NCBI GenBank assembly: GCA_015058955.1
Contig: SVBJ01000003.1
Location: 1 to 64,000, forward strand
DNA: 64,000 nt
Direction of reading: 5' to 3'
Source of the DNA: Erysipelotrichaceae bacterium
Lineage (GTDB): Bacteria; Bacillota_I; Bacilli_A; Erysipelotrichales; Erysipelotrichaceae
Shown here: positions 41,514 through 50,005 of the stretch, in pieces
Layout: the number at the start of each line of letters is the position of its first letter
How positions within the stretch are numbered: position 1 is the stretch's first letter
Position numbers and translations under genes: made by a program
Notes under the pieces: model-generated
What the model was told of the DNA's origin: nothing
Databases searched by the model: none
Seen by the model: the letters and a program-made list of their open reading frames with translations, nothing else

Positions 41514-42001
41514 ATAAATAACCTCCAGAAGTCTATGCCGTGATATTCAGGCAGATATGTCGGTGGCGTCTGATTAAGGTACGAGGCAACAAATCCCGCT
41601 AATTCCAGCATTGAAATGATAAACATTAGTACAAAGAGAAGAACCGGTATGGCAAAACAGCGTACATGTAATTCCCATGGCCTGCCCGTTCTTCTGATCG
41701 TATATATTGACATTGAATCCTGATAGAACGACCTGTAATGAGCATAAACAAGACCTATGCAGACAGTCAGAAACACCGGAACTGTCCAAAAGATACCTTT
41801 CAGCAGCACATTTATATCAGGTATTTTATTAATAACTCCACTGTAACGTCTCTCTAAAGTAGCATCGATGATTTCTGCACTTAACATAGTTGAAAAGTTA
41901 GAGTTGCTTATTGTCACAAGAATGAACATCATCAGCAGCATCAGTCCTATTTCTTCCCATATCATTTTTCTGCTTAACATAGGTGTGATTTTCTTCATCA
42001 T
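41510..42001 (-). CDS. Small ABC membrane subunit
   Basis: 163 aa with about three or four hydrophobic segments (~18-36, ~70-90, ~110-130), not in any family I can name. It sits between a larger membrane protein (42007) and the ATPase, so it is probably a half-sized permease partner. The gene overlaps the ATPase gene by 4 bp and is 5 bp from the permease gene. Confidence 0.7.
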   Translation of the reverse strand: MMKKITPMLSRKMIWEEIGLMLLMMFILVTISNSNFSTMLSAEIIDATLERRYSGVINKIPDINVLLKGIFWTVPVFLTVCIGLVYAHYRSFYQDSMSIYTIRRTGRPWELHVRCFAIPVLLFVLMFIISMLELAGFVASYLNQTPPTYLPEYHGIDFWRLFI

Positions 42002-42006
42002 GGCAA

Positions 42007-42702
42007 TTACCTCCGTTTCCCGTCATGAGTCAGCTGCAGAGCTAATACAAAACTTGCTGAAACGACTAAAACGGCGAATAAAACAACCAATATATACTCG
42101 TAGTTCCGTATTTTGTTAAGATTTACGATAAACTGAACCAGAGCCGGCGTGCCAAAATCCCATTTATCATACCTTTGTCTGACAGCCCGACTGGCTGAAC
42201 AGATACCTCCCAAAATTAACATGACGGGAGTTATCAGCCACTGTTTATTTGTAAACATTGGGACCAACACCATTAACGTACTGTTTGACATGAATTCAGC
42301 GAATACGTTTACCGCAGATTCATATCCCAACGGCATATACAGACGATACAAAACATAGATCAGCATAAGCTGGTACAGGTATACCGCAATCAGATTTACC
42401 GTATAGGCCAGACACTGCAGCAAAAAGGCAGATCTTTCCGATATTCTTAGCCTCTGATATGTATAGGCATATCTGGAAACTTTATTTTTCTGGAGCATGT
42501 TTCCCAATACCATGAGAATGCATCCCAAGGCAAAAATCAGGCTGACATGGCACTGATTGATAAGTTCGGAAAAACTGCTCACTTCTGCTATTCTGAGAAA
42601 ATAAAGACCAAGATCAGCCACGGTCATAAACAACAGCACCAGCAGCAGCCTTTTATATGTCTCAGTAAAATACAGTTTCAGTACCGAAAGCACTTTATTC
42701 AT
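42007..42702 (-). CDS. ABC membrane subunit of GntR operon
   Basis: 231 aa with about six hydrophobic segments, fitting a permease of the YtrC/D or ABC-2 kind. No conserved motif is visible. It overlaps the GntR-type regulator gene by 8 bp, so the two are translationally linked. Confidence 0.72.
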   Translation of the reverse strand: MNKVLSVLKLYFTETYKRLLLVLLFMTVADLGLYFLRIAEVSSFSELINQCHVSLIFALGCILMVLGNMLQKNKVSRYAYTYQRLRISERSAFLLQCLAYTVNLIAVYLYQLMLIYVLYRLYMPLGYESAVNVFAEFMSNSTLMVLVPMFTNKQWLITPVMLILGGICSASRAVRQRYDKWDFGTPALVQFIVNLNKIRNYEYILVVLFAVLVVSASFVLALQLTHDGKRR

Positions 42703-43081
42703 TGTCTGCGTCCTCCCAATACTCTTCCAGCAGCTCGATTGCCTTCTGCTGAGAAATATTCATCTGTTTAAAATATTCCGTCATTTTCCTTATTTCCCCT
42801 TCCAGCAATTCCAGTTTGATTCTGTTAATACTTTCGTCATCAGCGATTATTACTGACCCAGATCCCTGCATGGTTGTGATCAATCCCTCATCTTCCAGCA
42901 TTTTGAAAGCTTTATGCACCGTCATGGGATTTATGCCAAGCAACGCCGAAAGATATCTTCTTGACGGAAGAACATCACCTTTGACAATTGTACCTGCCAC
43001 ACATCCCCTTTTGATGTAATTCATTATCTGCAGATAGATTGGAACTCCATCTACTGGGCGGAAACCTTCAAATGAAATCAT
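42695..43081 (-). CDS. YtrA-family GntR repressor
   Basis: 128 aa. A winged HTH of the GntR type fills ~10-75: PIYLQIMNYIKRGCVAG, DVLPSRRYLSALLGINPMT and FKMLEDEGLI. The short ~45-residue C-terminal part with no ligand-binding domain is typical of the YtrA group. It is the first gene of a five-gene ABC operon, and two palindromes over its promoter are obvious operators. Confidence 0.9.
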   Translation of the reverse strand: MISFEGFRPVDGVPIYLQIMNYIKRGCVAGTIVKGDVLPSRRYLSALLGINPMTVHKAFKMLEDEGLITTMQGSGSVIIADDESINRIKLELLEGEIRKMTEYFKQMNISQQKAIELLEEYWEDADNE

Positions 43082-43107
43082 TTATTCTTTTTACTATTCC
43101 CCTCAAC

Positions 43108-43162
43108 TGTATTATAGGTGTAATACACTATGACGTCAACTGTATTATGCGAATAATACAGT
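43108..43162. promoter_or_regulatory. Two GntR operators on ABC operon promoter
   Basis: Site 1, TGTATTATAGGTGTAATACA (43108-43127), has 7-bp arms. Site 2 (43139-43162) has 10-bp arms around GCGA, with outer arms ACTGTATTAT/ATAATACAGT. On the minus strand the promoter TTGACG (43134-43139) and TATAAT (43111-43116) is spaced 17 bp. Site 1 covers the -10 and site 2 starts at the -35, so repressor binding would block RNA polymerase. The shared TGTATTAT core supports a single regulator, presumably the GntR protein encoded just downstream. Confidence 0.85.
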
Positions 43163-43212
43163 ATACTCATAAAAAAAGAACCTGCATCAGTAGATTCTTC
43201 CATTAACAGTTA

Positions 43213-44226
43213 TCAGTTATCTGATTTCCCTGATCTTTCCTTTATGGTATTGATTAGCCATACACCCGATTCCTTGAAATCTTCAATGGTAAAATCCTTG
43301 GTTTTAAGCGAATCTCTGTTCAGACAGGCACACGGTTCAGTTGTACGGGAGAAGTTCCACATTACATAGCTGATGCCGCTTTCTTCAAGAAGATCGATCC
43401 AGAGATCACCCTGCCGGGTATCAACCGGGAATCCCCCGCTTGAAGCGGTAACGCCGAATTCCGATACAAACAGAGGAACACCCTTTTCAACGGCTTTCTT
43501 TACTCTGTCGCGGGAATCCTGTTTATGGCTGGCTGAATAGAAGTGCAGCGCATATAGCAGGTTTTCATAATTCAGAGGATCAGAAGCCGGTGAGTCAACA
43601 TCCGATGACCAGTTAGGAGTACCGACGATGATGACTGAATCAGGGTCATTTTCTCTGATTATCGGAATGATTACATTGGCATATTCCTTTACATCATTCC
43701 AGGTACACTTGTTTGGTTCATTGCAGATCTCATAAATAACGTTGTTATGGTCTTTAAACTTCTTTGACACCTCATCGAAGAATACCTTGGCTTCTTCAAT
43801 GAACTGATTTGGATTGTTGTCTTCCAGAATGTGCCAGTCAATGATTGCATACATGTCCTGGTTTTTGCAGTATTCCACACTGTCGATGACATCCTGCATC
43901 AGAGAAGGCTTATCCCCTCCGGTACAGTAACCTGCATTGCCTACACCCCAGGTATACAGGGCTATTCTGTAAACATTGCAGCCCATGAAATGGGATATTT
44001 CCTTAAACGTGTCATCGCTGATATACATGTGTGACAGTGCCACACCGGGATTGGATACACCTCTTAACATGACAGGCTCACCTGACTGTGAGCACAGTTT
44101 CCCGTCCTTTACCTGCAGCATTCCCGCTGAAGATGGACGGTCCTTACCGTCAAATGATTTCTTTTTCGATGGTGTGCATCCTGTTATCATTAACAGGCAT
44201 AGCAGTAATAGCAGTATTTTCTTCAT
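43213..44226 (-). CDS. GH5 glycosidase lipoprotein
   Basis: 337 aa. Lipoprotein signal MKKILLLLLCLLMITGC with Cys at 17, so it is anchored outside the membrane. GH5 signatures are YAIIDWH, YEICNEPN (acid/base Glu) and FVSEFGV (nucleophile Glu). Such enzymes are usually endo-beta-1,4-glucanases or related beta-glucanases. It is the last gene of the LacI-led cello-oligosaccharide operon, after the sugar ATPase, so it probably trims beta-glucans for the importer. Confidence 0.88.
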   Translation of the reverse strand: MKKILLLLLCLLMITGCTPSKKKSFDGKDRPSSAGMLQVKDGKLCSQSGEPVMLRGVSNPGVALSHMYISDDTFKEISHFMGCNVYRIALYTWGVGNAGYCTGGDKPSLMQDVIDSVEYCKNQDMYAIIDWHILEDNNPNQFIEEAKVFFDEVSKKFKDHNNVIYEICNEPNKCTWNDVKEYANVIIPIIRENDPDSVIIVGTPNWSSDVDSPASDPLNYENLLYALHFYSASHKQDSRDRVKKAVEKGVPLFVSEFGVTASSGGFPVDTRQGDLWIDLLEESGISYVMWNFSRTTEPCACLNRDSLKTKDFTIEDFKESGVWLINTIKERSGKSDN

Positions 44227-44240
44227 GTTTTTCTTTCCAT

Positions 44241-44266
44241 AAGTGCCCCGTTAGGACAGGGCACTT
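44241..44266 (-). other. Hairpin between sugar ATPase and GH5 gene
   Basis: AAGTGCCC and GGGCACTT form a perfect 8-bp stem with a 10-nt loop in the 49-bp gap. Not followed by a U-run, so it probably limits rather than stops transcription, or stabilises the upstream mRNA. Confidence 0.55.
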
Positions 44267-44275
44267 GTTTATCTT

Positions 44276-45463
44276 TTAATATTCAAGGTTATGCTGATCT
44301 TCCCTGGAGAAGACATGAGCAACATCACCAGTGAAGGCCAGATTCAGCTGTCTGCCGTCATAATTGACCTTTCTGCCTTCGGTAGGAACAATGCAGATGA
44401 CATCCTTGCCGTCAACAGTCATATGGAGATGCAGTGAAGAACCCATCAGTTCAGATACTTCAACCTGACCGTTAATTCCTTCTTCAGCAATGGTCAGATG
44501 TTCAGGTCTGACACCCAGAGTCACAGGCTGAGCCTTTACATCATTCTCTTTCAAACGTAACTGCTTGTCCTCTGCCAGCTTAACGCTGATGCCCTTGGTC
44601 TCAACATAATAGCTGCCTTCTCTGATGACCAGTTCAGCATCGAAGTAGTTCATCTGCGGAGTTCCGATGAAGCCTGAGACAAACAAATTGGCAGGATGAT
44701 CAAATACTTCCTGAGGAGTACCGATCTGCTGAATGTAGCCATCCTTCATGACAACGATTCTGTCACCAAGGGTCATGGCCTCAATCTGGTCATGGGTAAC
44801 ATATACGAATGTGGTATTGATCTTCTTTCTTAACTTGATGATCTCTGAACGCATCTGGTTACGTAACTTGGCATCCAGGTTACTCAGAGGTTCATCCATT
44901 AATAATACCTTTGGATTTCTGACGATGGCACGGCCAATGGCAACACGCTGTCTCTGACCGCCTGATAAGGCCTTAGGCTTACGGTCCAGATACTGAGTAA
45001 TATCCAGAATTTCAGCTGCTTCTCTGACTTTTCTGTCAATCTCTGCCTTGTCAACATGCTTGATTTTGAGGGAATATGCCATGTTGTCATAGACAGTCAT
45101 GTGTGGATACAGAGCGTATGACTGGAATACCATGGCAATGTCTCTGTCCTTAGGTTCAACATTGTTTACCAGATTACCGTCAATGTAGAGTTCACCACTG
45201 GTGATCTCTTCAAGTCCGGCGATCATTCTCAATGTGGTGGATTTGCCACATCCTGAAGGTCCTACCAGTACGATGAATTCCTTGTCCTTGATGTCGAGAT
45301 TGAATTCCTGAACGGCTACAACACCCTCATCAGTGATCTGAAGGCTGACCTTCTTCTCTTCTTCGCCTTCTTTAGGCTGCTGACGGAATTTTCCTCTGCC
45401 TTTTTTTCTGCTTTCGTTATCTGTATATATCTTCTTTATGTTCTTAAGTAAAACTTCTGCCAT
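44276..45463 (-). CDS. Sugar ABC ATPase, MsmK/UgpC type
   Basis: 395 aa. Walker A GPSGCGKST, signature LSGGQRQRVAIG, Walker B LLMDEP and VTHD are present, with a MalK/MsmK TOBE region at the C-terminus (VRPEHLT). It powers the importer formed by the upstream permeases. Compared with MsmK there are ~35 extra residues before Walker A (about 18-50, basic then acidic: ESRKKGRGKFRQQPKEGEEE), so this ATPase also has an insertion, though in a different place from the one at 125. Gap of 12 bp to the permease gene. Confidence 0.93.
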   Translation of the reverse strand: MAEVLLKNIKKIYTDNESRKKGRGKFRQQPKEGEEEKKVSLQITDEGVVAVQEFNLDIKDKEFIVLVGPSGCGKSTTLRMIAGLEEITSGELYIDGNLVNNVEPKDRDIAMVFQSYALYPHMTVYDNMAYSLKIKHVDKAEIDRKVREAAEILDITQYLDRKPKALSGGQRQRVAIGRAIVRNPKVLLMDEPLSNLDAKLRNQMRSEIIKLRKKINTTFVYVTHDQIEAMTLGDRIVVMKDGYIQQIGTPQEVFDHPANLFVSGFIGTPQMNYFDAELVIREGSYYVETKGISVKLAEDKQLRLKENDVKAQPVTLGVRPEHLTIAEEGINGQVEVSELMGSSLHLHMTVDGKDVICIVPTEGRKVNYDGRQLNLAFTGDVAHVFSREDQHNLEY

Positions 45464-45475
45464 AATAATTCTCCT

Positions 45476-46339
45476 TTAACCCTTAACACTTCCTGAGGTT
45501 ACACCCTTGATGATTGACTTGGACAGTATTACGTAAATAATCATTACCGGTAAGATGGCCATGACCATCAGCATGTATACCTTGCCCATGTCGAACTTAG
45601 TAAAGTCAGCACTTCTCAATGTGGCGATCATTACCGGAACGGTCTTTTTCTGTAAGTCGTTCAGCAGTAATGAAGGCATGAAATAGTTATTCCATGATCC
45701 GACAAATGAGAAGATCATCTGAACGGCAATTGCCGGTTTCATTATCGGAAGTACGATTTCATTGAAGATTCTGAACTCATTGGAGCCGTCAATTCTGGCA
45801 GCCTCAACCATTTCCAGAGGCAGCGTAGCTTCCAGATACTGTCTCATGTAGAAGTAAACACTTGGAGCAGCAATGCTTGGAATTATCAGCATCCACAGCT
45901 TATTGGTCAGATGATACTTGAAGGCCAGCTGAATGAAACCAACAGCTGATACCTGAGAAGGAATCATCATGATTGCCAGAATGAACAGGTGAATAGCCTT
46001 CTTGTATTTGAAGTCATATACATATGTTCCATAAGCTGTCAGGGCTGAGAAATATGAAGTAAGTACAGCTGACAGTGAAGCAACGATGAAGCTGTTCTTC
46101 ATGCCTACCGGAATGCTGATGTTGGTATCATGCCAGGCATTTACGAAGTTCTTTATCGTATTTCCACCAGGAATCATGGTAAACCCTGCCTGCAGCTGAG
46201 CATTTGAACGTGATGCATTGATAAACATCAGGTAGAAGAAGAACAGGCACAGGAATGTCAGGAAAATGAGGATTCCATAAACCACCAGGCGGGAAATTAG
46301 CAGTTTGATGGCTGCAACCGTATTAATGTCTTTTTTCAT
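45476..46339 (-). CDS. Sugar ABC permease, MalG type
   Basis: 287 aa with six hydrophobic segments and the EAA loop EAARIDGSNEFRIFNEIVLP near residue 195. This identifies the CUT1 MalG-like subunit. Gap of 14 bp to the MalF-type gene upstream. Together with the MalF, binding protein and MsmK homologues it forms an oligosaccharide importer. Confidence 0.93.
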   Translation of the reverse strand: MKKDINTVAAIKLLISRLVVYGILIFLTFLCLFFFYLMFINASRSNAQLQAGFTMIPGGNTIKNFVNAWHDTNISIPVGMKNSFIVASLSAVLTSYFSALTAYGTYVYDFKYKKAIHLFILAIMMIPSQVSAVGFIQLAFKYHLTNKLWMLIIPSIAAPSVYFYMRQYLEATLPLEMVEAARIDGSNEFRIFNEIVLPIMKPAIAVQMIFSFVGSWNNYFMPSLLLNDLQKKTVPVMIATLRSADFTKFDMGKVYMLMVMAILPVMIIYVILSKSIIKGVTSGSVKG

Positions 46340-46353
46340 GTCTTATTTCCCCC

Positions 46354-47286
46354 TTACTTCTTACTGATCGTCTTGAAGACGAAGGTAGACAGGATGGCTG
46401 TCATAATGAATAACAGTACTGATACCGCACCGGCCATACCATAGTTCTTGGAAATGCCCAGGAAGGTATTCAGATACATTATCAGTGTCATGGAAGTGTT
46501 ATTCGGTGTTCCGATACCATTGGTAAGTACCTGAGGTACGTCAAACATCTGAATGCCACCGATCATGGAAGTAATGAATACATAGATGAAGATAGGCATC
46601 AGTAACGGCATGGTAATGTTGAAGAATACCTGGGTTGATGAAGAACCGTCCAGACGGGCTGATTCAAACAGGCTCTCATCAATGCCCTGGATACCTGCCA
46701 TTAACAGGATCGTCGTATTACCAAACCACATCAGGAAGTTCATCAGAGCTATCAGGCTTCTGACAGTGACCTTCATGGCCAGGAAATCAATTGCCTGATC
46801 AGCCCAGCCGGAAGCCAGGATTATCTGGTTGACCGGGCCAACCTTTGAGAACATGGCGAAGAACAGCATTGAGAATGCGGAAGCCATGATCAGGTTTGGC
46901 ATGTAGATGACTGTCTTAAAGAACTGCTGTCCCTTGATGTTCAGTCTGGTGCTTGTGAAGAACAGTGCCAGCAGCATTGCAATGATGAACTGCGGAACGG
47001 CACCCATGACCCACAGAATGATTGTGTTTACCGTATACTTGACGATTGGAATGAAACCTGAAAGGTTCGGGGTGAACAGCTTTGCATAGTTACCCAATCC
47101 AACAAAATTCGGTCCGATTATGTTAAGACCATCACGGTAATACTCAAAAAAACTGTTATATACGGTCAGAATCTGAGGATACAGAGTAAAGATCGCATAG
47201 ACGATAAAGAAAGGGATTATGAATATGTATCCCCACTTGGCATAGGATATGGATCTTTTCTCCTTTGTTTTCTGTTTTTTATCCAT
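46354..47286 (-). CDS. Sugar ABC permease, MalF type
   Basis: 310 aa with six hydrophobic segments and an EAA-like loop ESARLDGSSSTQVFFNITMP near residue 205. CUT1 MalF-type permease. A hairpin pair separates it from the binding-protein gene upstream, which should keep its level below that of the binding protein. Confidence 0.93.
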   Translation of the reverse strand: MDKKQKTKEKRSISYAKWGYIFIIPFFIVYAIFTLYPQILTVYNSFFEYYRDGLNIIGPNFVGLGNYAKLFTPNLSGFIPIVKYTVNTIILWVMGAVPQFIIAMLLALFFTSTRLNIKGQQFFKTVIYMPNLIMASAFSMLFFAMFSKVGPVNQIILASGWADQAIDFLAMKVTVRSLIALMNFLMWFGNTTILLMAGIQGIDESLFESARLDGSSSTQVFFNITMPLLMPIFIYVFITSMIGGIQMFDVPQVLTNGIGTPNNTSMTLIMYLNTFLGISKNYGMAGAVSVLLFIMTAILSTFVFKTISKK

Positions 47287-47307
47287 CTTAATACCTCTCT
47301 GCTTTAT

Positions 47308-47376
47308 TTCTTAAATAAGCAATCAGCCTGTACTTATTTAAGAAACTGTGGCAGGCTCCAATAAGCCTGCCACAGA
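47308..47376 (-). other. Two tandem hairpins between binding-protein and permease genes
   Basis: First, TTCTTAAATAAG (47308-47319) pairs with CTTATTTAAGAA (47333-47344), a perfect 12-bp stem. Second, CTGTGGCAGGCT (47347-47358) pairs with AGCCTGCCACAG (47365-47376), also perfect, with a 6-nt loop. Two long perfect stems in one 114-bp gap suggest controlled partial termination or protection of the upstream mRNA. Confidence 0.75.
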
Positions 47377-47400
47377 ACCTTGATTAAATATTATTGCCTA

Positions 47401-48729
47401 TTATTCAACAGTGATGCTTGGATAAGCAGTCTTAATGTAATCCTTGAAGTTAGCAATTGCTGTATCCTTGTCTACTTCGCCCTTCAGGTATTCCTGGAAG
47501 TACTTCTGTAAACCTTCGTTGCAGCCCTGATCATATGGTGTAATATGTTCGAACTTGATGTTCTTAGCTAATTCTGCGAAGACTGTTACATCGTTCTGAT
47601 TGCCTAAGAAAGCATTGCCATATGTTGTATCAGCAGCGAGCTTGTTGTTAACAATCTGGTTGTTTGAGAACTGAGCTTCGTTTCTGACTAACTTTTCACA
47701 TACATCAGCATTGTTGATGAAGGTGTTCATGATATCAGCAACCATTGTAGGGTTGTCTGTGCCTGCAGCTGCGAGCATCCATGTGCCGCCCCAGAAGTGA
47801 GCCTGAGGGCCCATGCAGATAGCCCAGTCACCGAAGCATCCCTTTTCAGGATCCTGTGCATTGCCCATGCAGAAGTTGAAGTACCAAGCTGGGCCGAAGA
47901 AGCACATTGACTTGCCTGAAGCGAACATTTCGTTTGTCTTTTCAGCATCCCATACACCGGAAGCGTTTGCAGCATAGCCTTCCTTGACATACTTTTCAGC
48001 CTGTGCCATCCATGCTTCAATGTTAGCATCGAATGTTAACTTGCCGTTTTCAACCCAAGCAGAAGAAACGTTGTTTGAGAATACACGGTATGTATCCATT
48101 GGTGTAGCGATCATGTAGTAGCCTTTGCCCTTTGCTGTTTCAGCAACTGCATCGAACTTATCCCATGAAGATAATGCTTCCTGAACTGCAGTTGGATCAT
48201 CTGTTCCTAAGACTTCCTTAGCGATTGAACGTCTGTAGATCAGAGCTGATGGGCAGCACTGGAACGAAACGCCCTTTACAACACCCTTTGAATCAGTAGC
48301 AGCCTGTACTGTGTACTTGTAAGTATTTGAGAAATCAGTAACGCCAATTGACTTAACATCCATTGTTGCTGAAGAGTCAACGTACTTGATAATGTAGTCT
48401 GCTTCTGCGAGGAACATATCGACCTTGTCATCAGCTGCAGCTGTTTCCTGAGCTAATAATGCAGCATCTAATGCATCCTGATAAGCCATGTTATCTGATA
48501 CATAAGTCGTACGCTTGATTGTGACATCGCCTTTCTTAACTGTGAAGTCATCAACCTTTTCATCAGCATAGTACTTGACTAAGAATCCCCAGAATTCATC
48601 ATTCCATGTCCAGAGATTAAATACCTTTCCTTCTTCTGCTGGTTTTGGCTCTGGATCAACTGGCTTTGTGCAGGCTGCCAGTGAAACAACCATTAACACT
48701 GCGAGAATAGCACTTAATAACTTTTTCAT
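47401..48729 (-). CDS. Sugar-binding lipoprotein (SBP family 1)
   Basis: 442 aa, lipoprotein signal with lipobox LAAC (Cys 20). The mature domain with WTWNDEFWGFL near the start and MAEADYIIKY-like and WDAEKTNEMFASGKSMCFFGPAWY segments is a type-I solute-binding fold of CUT1 importers. It sits between lacI and the permease genes on the minus strand. Aromatic-rich segments fit beta-linked glucose oligomers, and the neighbouring cellobiose phosphorylase supports that. Confidence 0.92.
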   Translation of the reverse strand: MKKLLSAILAVLMVVSLAACTKPVDPEPKPAEEGKVFNLWTWNDEFWGFLVKYYADEKVDDFTVKKGDVTIKRTTYVSDNMAYQDALDAALLAQETAAADDKVDMFLAEADYIIKYVDSSATMDVKSIGVTDFSNTYKYTVQAATDSKGVVKGVSFQCCPSALIYRRSIAKEVLGTDDPTAVQEALSSWDKFDAVAETAKGKGYYMIATPMDTYRVFSNNVSSAWVENGKLTFDANIEAWMAQAEKYVKEGYAANASGVWDAEKTNEMFASGKSMCFFGPAWYFNFCMGNAQDPEKGCFGDWAICMGPQAHFWGGTWMLAAAGTDNPTMVADIMNTFINNADVCEKLVRNEAQFSNNQIVNNKLAADTTYGNAFLGNQNDVTVFAELAKNIKFEHITPYDQGCNEGLQKYFQEYLKGEVDKDTAIANFKDYIKTAYPSITVE

Positions 48730-48794
48730 ATTTTCCTCCTTCGTTAATAAGCTTTGTTTATTCCTTTTTTATTGCGTGCAGTTTTATCAACTGC

Positions 48795-49799
48795 TTACTG
48801 CCTTATTTCCTTTACCGTATTGCCTTCAATCAGCTTTCCGGCAACTACGGAATGTTCACATATCCCTGTTGGGTTTTCAATTGCGTCTACCAGTCTGCGG
48901 CATGCTATCCTTCCCAGAGACACAGCGTCCTGTTCATAAGTTGTCAGCCCGACAAACTTGGCCATCCTGATTCCGTCGTATCCGATTACCGAGATGTCTT
49001 CAGGCAGAGGCTTCTTTTCCTCACCCATGCGGGACAGTGCTCCGATCCGTGAATAGTCATCCGGGAAGATGATGCATGTAGGTCTGTCTTCCAGAGCCAG
49101 CAGCTGTTTGACTTTTTCGTAACTCAGATCAATATCGTGATACTTGGCTTCGATAACATAATCTTCATTAACAGGTATTCCCATTTCTCTGAGAGTGCTG
49201 TAATATCCCATGACTCTCTTCTTGGTAACGTCTGTTCTTTCACCATGGATGAAGGCGATCTTTCTGTGCCCTTTGGAAATGGCATACTTGACCAGATCTC
49301 TTAACCCCTTGGTGTTATCAGATATTACTGAAGAACAGTTGTTATAGGAATAGTCGATGGAAACCCGCGGGATGTCTGAATCAACAAGTTCCAGTACCTG
49401 CGGATCCATGAAGTCTGCAGATACAATGGCAACTCCATCGAAGTTTCTGTATTTGCAGTGCATCAGATATGTTGAATCCTGCCCGGCAAATCTGTTGTTA
49501 ATGAAGGTTATGTCATAACCGCTCTCTTCGGCTGCCTTCTTGAAGCTTTCGAGAATTTCCGAGAAATACTCGTGGGCAAGTCCGGCAGACATGCGGTCTA
49601 TGAACAGTACTCCGATATTGTAGGTTCTGTTTGTCTTCAGCGCTCTGGCTGAGGCATTCAGCATGTACCCCATTTCCTCAGCAACTTTTCTGATCCTGTC
49701 CCTTGTCGGTTTGGAGATGTCAGGCTTATCGCTGAGAGCTTTGGAAACCGTAGCAACTGAAACGCCACAACTCTTGGCTATTTCTTTCATTGAAACCAT
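48795..49799 (-). CDS. LacI-family repressor of cello-oligosaccharide locus
   Basis: 334 aa. The LacI HTH is at the N-terminus (MKEIAKSCGVSVATVSKALS and a hinge helix at NASARALK), followed by a periplasmic-binding-protein-like effector domain. GGAG lies 6 bp before the chosen ATG. It is divergent from cellobiose phosphorylase. Operator-like repeats lie over its own promoter and the cbp promoter. The inducer is probably a cello-oligosaccharide or its breakdown product. Confidence 0.92.
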   Translation of the reverse strand: MVSMKEIAKSCGVSVATVSKALSDKPDISKPTRDRIRKVAEEMGYMLNASARALKTNRTYNIGVLFIDRMSAGLAHEYFSEILESFKKAAEESGYDITFINNRFAGQDSTYLMHCKYRNFDGVAIVSADFMDPQVLELVDSDIPRVSIDYSYNNCSSVISDNTKGLRDLVKYAISKGHRKIAFIHGERTDVTKKRVMGYYSTLREMGIPVNEDYVIEAKYHDIDLSYEKVKQLLALEDRPTCIIFPDDYSRIGALSRMGEEKKPLPEDISVIGYDGIRMAKFVGLTTYEQDAVSLGRIACRRLVDAIENPTGICEHSVVAGKLIEGNTVKEIRQ

Positions 49800-49819
49800 A
49801 GTTTACTCCGTTTCCCGAT

Positions 49820-49849
49820 TTACTTAATCGTTTTCTTAATTTCAGCATA
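49820..49849 (-). promoter_or_regulatory. lacI promoter -10 and operator
   Basis: The -10 TATGCT (minus strand, 49844-49849) lies 16 bp from a -35 TTGACA (49866-49871). TTACTTAATCGTTTTCTTAA (49820-49839) immediately downstream matches the cbp operator at 17 of 20 positions, so the repressor probably controls its own gene. Confidence 0.7.
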
Positions 49850-49880
49850 GCTCATTTTCGTAGTTTGTCAACACTTTTTT

Positions 49881-49894
49881 TGAAATCGGTTACA
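49881..49894. promoter_or_regulatory. CcpA cre site in lacI-cbp spacer
   Basis: TGAAATCGGTTACA matches TGWAANCGNTNWCA at every position. It lies between the divergent promoters of the LacI gene and cellobiose phosphorylase, so it may affect both. Confidence 0.75.
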
Positions 49895-49910
49895 TTTTTT
49901 GAATTTTCGG

Positions 49911-49980
49911 TTGTTTTTCGCCCCAAAATGCTTTATTCTTAAGGTGAAAGTACTTAAACATTACGTAATCGTTTACGTAA
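49911..49980 (+). promoter_or_regulatory. cbp promoter and LacI operator
   Basis: -35 TTGTTT (49911-49916) and -10 TATTCT (49934-49939), 17 bp apart. TTACGTAATCGTTTACGTAA (49961-49980), an inverted repeat with one mismatch in 10 pairs, lies just downstream of the expected start site and is the best candidate LacI operator. Confidence 0.72.
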
Positions 49981-50005
49981 ATAATACGAAAAGGAGTTGT
50001 TGCAC

